Assembly (NCBI GenBank): GCA_054601695.1
Contig: BAAHQB010000176.1
Coordinates: forward strand, 186,001-250,000
Length of the DNA stretch: 64,000 nt
Reading direction: 5' to 3'
From: Amorphochlora amoebiformis
Lineage: Eukaryota; Cercozoa; Chlorarachniophyceae
The position numbers and the translations under genes were made by a program. Below, one piece after another: positions 1 through 64,000 of the stretch. Position 1 is the first letter of the stretch. Each line of letters starts with the position of its first letter. The notes beneath the pieces are model-generated. The model was given only the letters and a program-made list of their open reading frames with translations, had not been told where the DNA came from and ran no database searches.

Positions 1-45
1 TATATACTGGTGTATGTATATTTCTACAGATACATGTACATATAC

Positions 46-90
<45 letters not shown>

Positions 91-195
91 ACATATATAT
101 ATATATATATATATCCATATTGTATATCCAGAGTTCATATATGCACATATACAGTAATATATATATATATATATATACATATAAATATATACATA

Positions 196-255
<60 letters not shown>

Positions 256-302
256 CATATATATATAAGTAATTAGATATATAATATATATATGTGTATA
301 TA

Positions 303-399
<97 letters not shown>

Positions 400-410
400 G
401 ACAAAAATAC

Positions 411-443
<33 letters not shown>

Positions 444-509
444 ATATAATATATATATACGAAAATTGAACATATTCAAACACGCACACGTAACCCCCCC
501 CCCACACAC

Positions 510-675
<166 letters not shown>

Positions 676-676
676 G

Positions 677-724
<48 letters not shown>

Positions 725-770
725 ATACATCTTGATAGGGGCAGTGTCCATCGGGTACAAAACATCCTTC
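725..770 (-). other. possible exon island inside TA repeat
   Basis: A unique 46-bp island between TA arrays. On the minus strand it follows an acceptor-like ...ACAATAG and ends at a possible donor GTATGA. Two frames are open (one reads [16 protein letters not shown], another [15 protein letters not shown]), so the frame cannot be chosen. It could be a downstream exon of the minus-strand gene that starts at 3103. Weakly supported. Confidence 0.25.
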
Positions 771-889
771 ATGCGCCTATTGTAATATATATATATATAT
801 ATGTATATATACAATATATATATATATATATATATATATACTATAGATATAAATAGATACTTTTGTTAATTTGAAATATATTATATATG

Positions 890-925
<36 letters not shown>

Positions 926-1022
926 GTGATATATATTTGTATGTATACAGTAAAAAGTTATATGAAATATGTGTAGATGTGTAGTATACTACACAAAGTG
1001 TTATATATATATGTGTATATAT

Positions 1023-1064
<42 letters not shown>

Positions 1065-1103
1065 ATGTATATATTCATTATATAAATAATTATAAAATAA
1101 ATG

Positions 1104-1185
<82 letters not shown>

Positions 1186-1194
1186 GTATACAAC

Positions 1195-1240
1195 TTTCAT
1201 AAGGTGCAGATGGTGAGAAACGTCTGGCATCATCAGCCTA
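1195..1240 (-). other. possible exon island inside TA repeat
   Basis: Unique island between TA arrays. Minus strand: acceptor-like TATATAG followed by an open stretch ([15 protein letters not shown] in one frame, [15 protein letters not shown] in another) and then GTATAC. Same situation as the island at 725-770; no frame is decisive. Confidence 0.25.
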
Positions 1241-1244
1241 TATA

Positions 1245-1393
<149 letters not shown>

Positions 1394-1862
1394 ATTACAC
1401 ATACACATATATATACATGTATAATACACACACACACATAATATGTTTGTGTATGTGTACATACATATATATGTATATGTATGTATATATGTATAATATG
1501 TATATATATATATGTATATATACATATATATACACATATACATGTGTGTGTGTGTGTATGCATAATTATATACACGCACACACATATAGTATGTATATAT
1601 ATATATATGTATATATATATATGTATATATATTATATGTTTTATACGTACATATATTTACGTACATAGATAATATATATGATTCATTATGCGTATACGCA
1701 TATATATATTTATACATACATATATATATAGAGATATATATGTGTATATATGCTATCAAATATATATATATACATTTATATATATTATACATATATATAT
1801 GTATAATACGTATGTGCATGTATATTTAATACCCGTGTGTGTTTATGCATATTTGTATATTT

Positions 1863-1909
<47 letters not shown>

Positions 1910-2081
1910 AATATATATATATATACATATAATACATATGTGCATGTATATTTAATAGCCGTATGTGTTTATGCATATTTGTATATTTGTTTATGTATTC
2001 TGCATAAATAGGTACATATTCCTACGTGTATAATAATATATATAAAAATATATAATAGGAAAAGATTATATATATATATAT

Positions 2082-2118
<37 letters not shown>

Positions 2119-2148
2119 AAATATGTACATGTAACTTTGTTACATATG

Positions 2149-2195
<47 letters not shown>

Positions 2196-2199
2196 AATT

Positions 2200-2245
<46 letters not shown>

Positions 2246-2282
2246 TATATTTTCGTATTTATACATATACATACATACACGC

Positions 2283-2367
<85 letters not shown>

Positions 2368-2393
2368 CATACATATATATACACATACATACA

Positions 2394-2703
2394 TATATCC
2401 CACTCAATTCGATCCATGGAGTCCATAAGGGAATACATATGCCTTGAATTCTCCTCAAACCATAAGTTCCAGTCACTAAAACATCGCCGATTCCGTCAGC
2501 CGAAAAATAAAATAATTATTTTCAAGGAGATTAGGTTCTGTGGGTGTGGTGTATGTATACTCAATGAATTTTTCGATATTCATACAGTTGTATGTGTAAG
2601 ATTTACATGGAGGAAAGTGGTGAATTTGAATGCATTTCCAATAGTGTTATATTGGTATGCATGTTTTTTATATGCTAGTTATGTATATGTACATATAATA
2701 TAC

Positions 2704-2747
<44 letters not shown>

Positions 2748-3103
2748 TCTCAAACAAGCAAACATATCTATCTACATATCTAGTAAACACTACAAATGCG
2801 CTCATAAAATCCCCAATTACCCAAAAAAAAATAAAACAACAGATGTAAGCCCCGAAACCTGATCTGAAACGCCGGCAGACACTCACCCTCTCCTCCCTCC
2901 ATCCCCCCCTCTTGCTCGACGATCACTTCAGTCTTAGTCGACGATGTAACCCCATCGCTAGAGCTCTCGAGCGTGCTTTCGAGGCAGAAACTGGGTCCCG
3001 CCATAATAAATATTGCAATTATGTGCCAATTATTCGCCGTCAGTCCGTGCCCGCGCCTCCAGGCAGCCCCAAACAAGCAACCATAGGAGGTCGCGGTCGC
3101 CAT
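2394..3103 (-). CDS. unidentified gene E, 5' part only (two exons seen)
   Basis: Not recognised. Exon 1 is 3103-2887: ATG, 72 codons, then a strong donor (G|GTGAGT). It encodes an N-terminus with a moderately hydrophobic stretch ([10 protein letters not shown], about residues 28-37) followed by an acidic, glycine-rich tail. A later exon at about 2475-2394 follows TTTTAG and reads [20 protein letters not shown], compositionally a normal protein. The two exons do not join in phase, so an exon is missing between them. The gene continues leftward into the TA region. It is divergent from gene D. An alternative minus-strand ATG at 3725 opens another frame with a possible donor near 3641 and cannot be excluded as a more upstream start. 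Confidence 0.4.
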
Positions 3104-3432
3104 CGGGCGAGAAATTAAAGAAACTTGACTGTGACGGTTACGTCCATTCGTTATATTCCAGAAGATATGTAAAATATCTTCTCTTTGATATGTAGGATAG
3201 TAAATGGATATAATGATATATTATTCTGAGATATGGTGTTGACAGCTGTGAACGTTTCAATTTGGATAGATTTTGGTGATTCTCAGAAGTAATGGCGCGC
3301 AGACAGCCGATGGGAAGGTGAGTCCTGCGCGCCTGGTTATATCTCTTATTCATAATTTTTGAGACATGCATCTGCTCACAAGTCCGACCCGGAGATTTCA
3401 AGCCCGCGTAATACGACTTTTTTCACAGCCAT

Positions 3433-3546
3433 GTGAGAAAGAGAGGGAGAGGAAGAGAGAGATATAGAGAGAAAGAGAAAGAGAGATAGAGAGAGAGAAA
3501 GGGAGAAAGAGAGGAGAGAGAGAGAGGATCAGAGAGAGAAAAAGAC

Positions 3547-3589
<43 letters not shown>

Positions 3590-3623
3590 AAAAAAGAGAG
3601 AGAGAGAGAAAGAGAGAGAAAGA
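3433..3623. repeat. degenerate (GA)n purine tract
   Basis: About 190 bp of GA/GAA repeat on the plus strand, in the space between the divergent genes E and D, about 120 bp before the proposed start of D. Possibly promoter-proximal, but nothing in the sequence proves a role. Confidence 0.85.
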
Positions 3624-3743
3624 TGCCTGTAGAATACCTGGGTTGGCCGATTTTTGATTTTTGTGCGGATGTGCAGATGTTATTGATCTGTCATTTATGA
3701 CCGTGTGAGCGAGGTTGTTTGCCATAGCGCGTGTTACGAAGGT

Positions 3744-15841
<12,098 letters not shown>

Positions 15842-16120
15842 CTGCATTCCTGGTGAGCGTCTATTTATTGACGTCGCCAACCGTCTTCTCAGATAGCGGC
15901 CTCTTTCTCAGTTTACGAAGAGTGTGGAGTGTAGATTCTGGGTGACGTGCGTATGTACACCATAAATTTAGGGGTATGCCATAAATTTAGGAGTCTAGCT
16001 GCTAACTCATGCAGGAAATATTGCATGATTGTGATGAATCATTGTAGTATACAGGAGGAGGTCGGCAAGCTTCTTAGTCGGCCTCAGATATCAATTATTG
16101 TTTCTGTAATATCTAGAATA

Positions 16121-16155
<35 letters not shown>

Positions 16156-16693
16156 AGTATATATATATATCTAATACTAGTAATACATTGCATATCATGA
16201 TATATATATATATATATATATACACTATCTAGACTATCACTGAGTATATATATATATATATACATTTATATACTACTAGTACTAGCTAGACTAGATCTGA
16301 AGATGGTACTCATGTCCGATAGTATTCTCTAGCTCTAGAGTATGTTAACTAGGTTAAGTTACTGATCATAGTACTATTAGTACTACTAGTACTAGCAGTA
16401 ACATGTCACAGTGTATCACAGACTCACAGTTGAAAGTACTAGAAGTATGTATGAGTTGTACCGCTAAGTGATCAGTATTGTAATGCAGGAAGGTTGGAGT
16501 ATCCGTAGTACTAGTCGTAGCGTACGCCTAAATATTGGTGCAGTATGCAATTCCAATGTCCTTATGAACAGTTGAATTATCACAATTATTATCGGTAAAT
16601 TAATTCTTAGCAGAACATTCCTAATTACGCGGGAAGACCTGCCATGCAGTACTGTCGTGAATACATGGATAAACTATAATTAGCTGCGGAACC

Positions 16694-16735
<42 letters not shown>

Positions 16736-17159
16736 TGGATATCTACAGATATTTGAATCATATAAATGATGATATCTCAATAAGTAATAAACGAATCGCC
16801 AAGCCGTTTTGATATTCGTAAACAGGCGTTTGCGCATTTCAGTATGCCTGTATGATATATGGTGTACGATTCCATATCACGTTCTCTTGATACGTATCTC
16901 TAGATGCTATCTGTACTAGTACGTATCTAAGTATATGTACGTATTCAAATACGTACGGATTCGAATACATACGTAGGTATTAATTTCCAGATCTGGTAGT
17001 TAACACATGTACGTACGTATACAGTTTTATATACGTCGATATATACAGTTGATCGGAATTTAATTATATTTGGTATATCACACTATGCGTACGTATCGGA
17101 TATCGATAACTCCGTACGTACGCATGTAGATATTACAGCCGGACCGATAAATTTTACGA
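15842..17159. other. intergenic space between convergent genes D and A
   Basis: Mostly non-TA sequence with a marked excess of CTAG, TACTAG and TACGTA words (16140-16520 and 16900-17110). One TA tract at 16120-16180 and another near 16700. No coding exon is supported: short open frames at 15736-15945 and 15947-16174 lack domains and phase partners. Confidence 0.6.
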
Positions 17160-17300
17160 TGCGACCCCACGTCTTGACACTGTCAAGACACCCCACGTCT
17201 TGACGCTCAACGACTAGAACGACACCCCACGTCTTGACGCTCAACGACACTCCACGTCTTGACTGTTAAGACATCCCACATCTTTTACTGTCAAGACACC
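17160..17300. repeat. CCCCACGTCTTGAC repeat cluster with hairpins, past the HECT gene stop
   Basis: Five copies of a unit around CCCACGTCTTGAC occur in 140 bp. The first is followed by its inverse (GTCTTGACACTGTCAAGAC is a near-perfect palindrome), a second palindrome is GTCTTGACTGTTAAGAC, and a CTGTCAAGAC arm ends the cluster. It lies 140-280 bp beyond the gene A stop codon (17443-17441) in the sense direction, so it is in the 3' untranslated or termination region. Confidence 0.75.
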
Positions 17301-17440
17301 GGTGTATGTACTAGCTAGACCAAATATTACGTATAGTAAGTTTTTGACAATTCAAATAACTTCGGAATCGATTGCAATCATCTGATCAATGGATTTGAAA
17401 GCGACTATCTATCAACTACATTCACTTGAGAAGTATACTA

Positions 17441-33899
<16,459 letters not shown>

Positions 33900-33951
33900 C
33901 ACAGCCTTATTGACACGTGCCTGAGTTCTCGGCACCGACGCGTGCGGTGGT
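33900..33951. promoter_or_regulatory. head-to-head start region of genes A and B
   Basis: The gene B start codon is at 33952 (plus). The candidate gene A starts at 33899 or 33815 (minus) are 50-140 bp away. The sequence is GC-rich and unique, in contrast to the introns. No TATA box is obvious. A shared two-way promoter is inferred from spacing only. Confidence 0.45.
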
Positions 33952-50767
<16,816 letters not shown>

Positions 50768-51198
50768 CCTACTGCTAGACTACTAGCCGTGCCATTCTCG
50801 TGTCAGAAATTTAAAGTTCAAGTTAAAGTCATGGTATCATCTAGATCGTCGTAGATCGTACTGAACGGGCTAGACCTAATGGAGTCCAGAGACTTTCGAA
50901 GGCAATTATATAGATTATCTAGTTAGCTGGACTGTTATCTAGGTTATGTGTGACTAGTGCGGTAACTGTCTAGACTGTCTAGACTGTGTCCATAATTCTA
51001 GATCAGATACGCACTGGAAATATCTGAAATGTTTAACAACAATTTTAGTTAAATTCAACTTAAATCCATCGATCAGAGTCTCTTGCAGCGCTGTGCTGTG
51101 TTTTTCTAAGGTAATATTCTAGTATTGCCCTAGCCAAACAGGGGATGGTAACTCTAGTAACTTGTACTAGGGCTAGGAGGGAGAGAGTCTAGAGAGTA
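50768..51198. other. intergenic space between convergent genes B and H
   Basis: 430 bp of unique sequence between the two stop codons, with repeated TCTAGACTG and CTAGT words (50770-51200) as in the other intergenic spaces. No polyadenylation signal of the AATAAA type was seen. Confidence 0.6.
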
Positions 51199-59288
<8,090 letters not shown>

Positions 59289-59931
59289 TTCTTCCAGAGG
59301 AAATTCTGTATTCGGCCTGACGTATCCGTGAAGGCTTATACTGGGTGAGAGTGTGCGAATCCGTTGATGATTTACCGAGGGGACGAGGGTCGGAGAGGAA
59401 ATGAAAGGATCTTCAGCAGCGGCTTGGCGCGCCTGGCGGGCTATGTGTCACCCTCTTCGGTCACACGATAAATTATTTTTTTAGATTAATTTTTTTTGAA
59501 ATTTCGATTCCTGCTTGAACACACATCAGTGCTCGTGACAAGAAGGTCATTTATGCAAATTTTCAACAGTCAAAAGACAAATTTACACGGTCAGTACACC
59601 CGTTCCCACACCGCGAACAACCATGTATATGCACAATATTCATATGTCGGTGTTCGTGATCTGGCGGGCCGTAAGTAGTACCCAATTGCTTTCAGAACAC
59701 TGTGATACAGTGGTATATCACAGTTGTAGACCACACAATCGTAATGCAATATTTTCTGGAATTTATGCTGGCCAAAGTTGATGATGTAATTAAAAAAAAA
59801 AATTTTAATTTCGTTAAATAATCATTATTATTCATATTGATGATATCATAGTTTTACAAGTATAATATTATACACACACACACAGATATAATATGTGTAT
59901 ATATGTATATGTGTGTGTATATATGTGTGTG

Positions 59932-59970
<39 letters not shown>

Positions 59971-60122
59971 TACATACAATTGTACATATTATTATATAAT
60001 CTGTGTGCGTGTACAGCTGTATATATCATAGTATATATATATATATATATTATATATGTATATATATATATATATATTAAAATTATATACTGATGTCATA
60101 CACCGTGACACATACACATATA

Positions 60123-60173
<51 letters not shown>

Positions 60174-60190
60174 AATTATGCTAATATTAG

Positions 60191-60233
<43 letters not shown>

Positions 60234-60236
60234 CAA

Positions 60237-60318
<82 letters not shown>

Positions 60319-60631
60319 TAAAATATGATGCGGGATAATTATATACCTAGTATGTAACTTAGTGAATTAGTCTATATTTCTAGTACTATACTCGGTATAT
60401 AAATACTAGATTATATATGGTCATACATATACAGTGTATATACTAGTAGATATAACGGCCATGATACAGCCCGGTATACCAAAACTTAGACAAATGTCAA
60501 CATAGGAGTATTATACCGGCCATAGTGTATATGTTCACTAGATTCACTGGTATATTTACAAGATAATATTACTCAGTAGTGATCTGAAGATATTATAGTA
60601 ATATTCTAGATATCATCATAGGCTATAGTGC

Positions 60632-60680
<49 letters not shown>

Positions 60681-60882
60681 TAGTATATATATAGCCTCAG
60701 TATATATATATATATATATATCTAGATATATATATGTATATATGTATATATATATATATATCATAGTCTAGATAGTATATCTAGTATATATCTAGTATAT
60801 ATACATATATATATATATTTATCTAGTATATATATATATATGTCTAGATGTATGTATAATATTATATTTGTATATAATTATA

Positions 60883-60929
<47 letters not shown>

Positions 60930-61271
60930 ATATGTATATGTAATATAATACTAGATATAATATCTAGACTATCTACTAGAATATACATATCTAGCATATA
61001 TATATATATATATATATATATGTATTTATAATATTATATTTGCATATAACTATTATTAGGCATACATAACTTGAACACGCACGATGAGATTTTAACACTA
61101 AAATGGTGATATAATGAATTCAATATTATATTTACAGTACACATGTACACTAACTTGCTGATCAACTTTTTCGTGGCTGCAGCCGGAAATGTTCAAACTC
61201 AATCGCATACACCTGGGAAAAGCTCGAAAGCACACCACGAATTAACTAAATTAGACAACATAGATATTCAG
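59289..61271. other. upstream region of gene H and spacer to the Zn2Cys6 gene
   Basis: 59289-59860 is unique and presumably holds the promoter of H. 59870-61060 is TA repeat with interspersed CTAG-rich stretches (60330-60630 and 60720-60990, e.g. ATATCTAGTATATATCTAG). No exon or RNA gene was recognised. Confidence 0.55.
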
Positions 61272-62477
61272 CTATATGAAAAGCCCGTCTAGATTTTCCA
61301 TATCTTCGTACAGGATCCCACTGCTTGACGTGAAGTGCTCGTTATCGGCCAAGGATACAATGTGAGGTAGATCCAAGAATACAACTGTGTCCTCCTGACG
61401 GTTTAATTCTCCCTTCTCTCGACGATCCGATGAGGGTTTAAAACCAAGCTTGGGGGTGGACAACGTAGAAGCTGATGGCCGATGGATAGGTCTGATGTGT
61501 TCTAGCAGCGGTTCCTTGGTTTTTGGTGGAACTGGAGGCTCCGGAGAGGCTAGAGGAGATATGACGAAGTAGTTATTGAGTTCATCCTCCGGCGTGCTAG
61601 GGATTATCCTAGGAGCGGCCGGGACAGCGGGTTTTGCGATCATTGTTTTCTTCTTTTTCGCTTTATAAGTGACCTGCTTACGCAGCGACTTCTTTTCATG
61701 AGGTTTGTCTTTGACCTGGATGTTCTTAGAGGCAAATGATGAAACACTGCTGCAGCTTTGACGCTTGTAGCTGTCACCGCGGTGCAGGCGTATTGCGCTG
61801 AGTGGCGAGGATCCCCCAATGTGTGTCAGATTGAGGCAAGAGTTGGAAGGAATGTGGTGGGGCTTGGGCGTTGACGACAGAGCCTCTCGGATATTTCCTC
61901 GTCGGTCCCACCCTGGACTATCGAGAAAGGTTTGAACATGCGACAACTGAGGATGAGGTTGCACTTTATTCGGTTGCATACCAAACCCTGTGATGTGGCT
62001 GGCCATGTACATGTTGAGCGCCTGCTTCTGCGTCTCTAGCATCGCCTTATTCACAGGATGCGATAATTGATGCCTTGAGTTCGCGGCGGCAAGCGCTGCC
62101 CATTGCTGGAGTCGAATATCTCCGACAGCTTCAACTCGTTCCATCTGCAACATTGTTCCCCCCCTCGAATGGTCTGCATGAGACCTCTTCCTACCCCGCC
62201 TCTTGGGGATAGCGTCTATACAGGTGTGAGCAACACCCCTCTTGACGCAGCGATCGCAGGGTCGCCCAGTGTCGCAGCGAGATTTAGAGGTCTTGCAATT
62301 TGTGCAGGCGGTCTTCACTCGATTCTTCCGTCCCGGACGGCCTTTCCGGCCGTTCTTTCCTTCGTTGACGTCTGAGGGAAGTCTGTGGTTTGAAGCTAGA
62401 TGCAAGGGAAGCTGCCTATTGTGCAGGGGGATCCTAGGCTGCACGAGAGGGACAACGGGTGTGCTTCCGTCGAACAT
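61272..62477 (-). CDS. Zn(II)2Cys6 binuclear-cluster transcription factor
   Basis: Single-exon frame of 401 residues, the longest non-repetitive frame in the window. Cysteines 58, 61, 68, 74, 77 and 86 give C-x2-C-x6-C-x5-C-x2-C-x8-C (ACTNCKTSKSRC, GRPCDRCVKRG), the two-zinc cluster that binds paired CGG-type half sites in fungal members. A basic PKRRGRKR block (91-98) follows, as in many non-fungal relatives and likely a nuclear signal. The rest is Ser/Pro/Lys-rich with no fungal-specific transcription domain; the end is acidic (EDMENLDGLF) and could activate. The N-terminal 40 residues are Pro-rich. GC content and lack of introns contrast with the neighbours. The zinc cluster is certain; target genes are unknown. 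Confidence 0.93.
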   Translation of the reverse strand: MFDGSTPVVPLVQPRIPLHNRQLPLHLASNHRLPSDVNEGKNGRKGRPGRKNRVKTACTNCKTSKSRCDTGRPCDRCVKRGVAHTCIDAIPKRRGRKRSHADHSRGGTMLQMERVEAVGDIRLQQWAALAAANSRHQLSHPVNKAMLETQKQALNMYMASHITGFGMQPNKVQPHPQLSHVQTFLDSPGWDRRGNIREALSSTPKPHHIPSNSCLNLTHIGGSSPLSAIRLHRGDSYKRQSCSSVSSFASKNIQVKDKPHEKKSLRKQVTYKAKKKKTMIAKPAVPAAPRIIPSTPEDELNNYFVISPLASPEPPVPPKTKEPLLEHIRPIHRPSASTLSTPKLGFKPSSDRREKGELNRQEDTVVFLDLPHIVSLADNEHFTSSSGILYEDMENLDGLFI

Positions 62478-62557
62478 ATCCCGAACTTGGTTTTGGCGGG
62501 TGATTTATCCAACTAAAATGTTATATTGTCATGCAGAGTGACACATGTGTAGGCTAG
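62478..62557. promoter_or_regulatory. probable divergent promoter of the Zn2Cys6 gene and gene G
   Basis: Only 80 bp separate the Zn2Cys6 start codon (62477, minus) from the first recognised exon of gene G (62558, plus). No core promoter motif is clear. The gene G start codon was not found, so its 5' end could overlap the regulator. Confidence 0.4.
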
Positions 62558-63863
<1,306 letters not shown>

Positions 63864-63985
63864 GTATAAATGTTGACATAAATCATGAATATGTTTATAA
63901 TATATATATTATATATTATATTATATCTGACTTAGAAATCAGGTATAAATATTAACATAAATCATGAATATGTTTATAATACATA
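63864..63985 (+). repeat. copy of the 3' edge and donor of the exon at 63830-63863
   Basis: AAACCAG|GTATAAATGTTGACA and the following AATCATGAATATGTTTATAA are repeated once at about 63935-63980 as AAATCAG|GTATAAATATTAACA. The donor is intact in the copy. The array may continue beyond the window. Confidence 0.85.
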
Positions 63986-64000
63986 TATATATATATATAT

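Overview
Eukaryotic nuclear DNA from an intron-rich organism, most likely a protist or alga. The lineage cannot be fixed from this window. Roughly two thirds of the sequence is (TA)n microsatellite and other simple repeat, nearly all of it intronic. The interstitial telomere-type repeat is CCCTAA/TTAGGG. Long open frames that read (YI)n, (RE)n or (SL)n are simple repeat, not genes. Real coding sequence is cut into exons of about 25-370 bp. I found them by joining splice sites (GT..AG) whose reading phase agrees from exon to exon, checking both strands, and looking for protein-family signatures.

Layout: (E) minus, 3103 towards the left edge, unidentified, incomplete. (D) plus, 3744-15841, 13 exons, 347 residues, multi-pass membrane protein. 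(A) minus, about 33.9 kb down to 17441, more than 30 exons, a ubiquitin-like domain followed by a complete C-terminal HECT ubiquitin-ligase domain. (B) plus, 33952-50767, about 20 exons, a WW domain, an RS region, basic/coiled segments and a Tudor/SH3-like segment. (H) minus, 59288-51199, cupin/JmjC-like protein. (Z) minus, 62477-61272, single-exon Zn2Cys6 regulator. (G) plus, from about 62.56 kb past the right edge, unidentified. Genes alternate: E/D, A/B and Z/G are head to head; D/A and B/H are tail to tail. The intergenic spaces between convergent genes are not TA-filled but are rich in CTAG and TACTAG words.

The most striking pattern is that many introns carry tandem arrays whose unit is the edge of the neighbouring exon plus its splice site, separated by (TA)n. 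Either the acceptor and first exon bases are copied upstream of the true exon, or the last exon bases and donor are copied downstream of it. At least a dozen exons in genes A, B, D, G and H show this, with 1 to about 10 extra copies. One exon of B lies between inverted telomeric arrays, and one intron of A holds a GA-TA-TC block about 1.4 kb long that is self-complementary.

Limits: exon boundaries were read by eye; 5' ends of A, E and G, a few junctions in A, B and H, and protein families beyond the named motifs are unresolved. cDNA would settle these.
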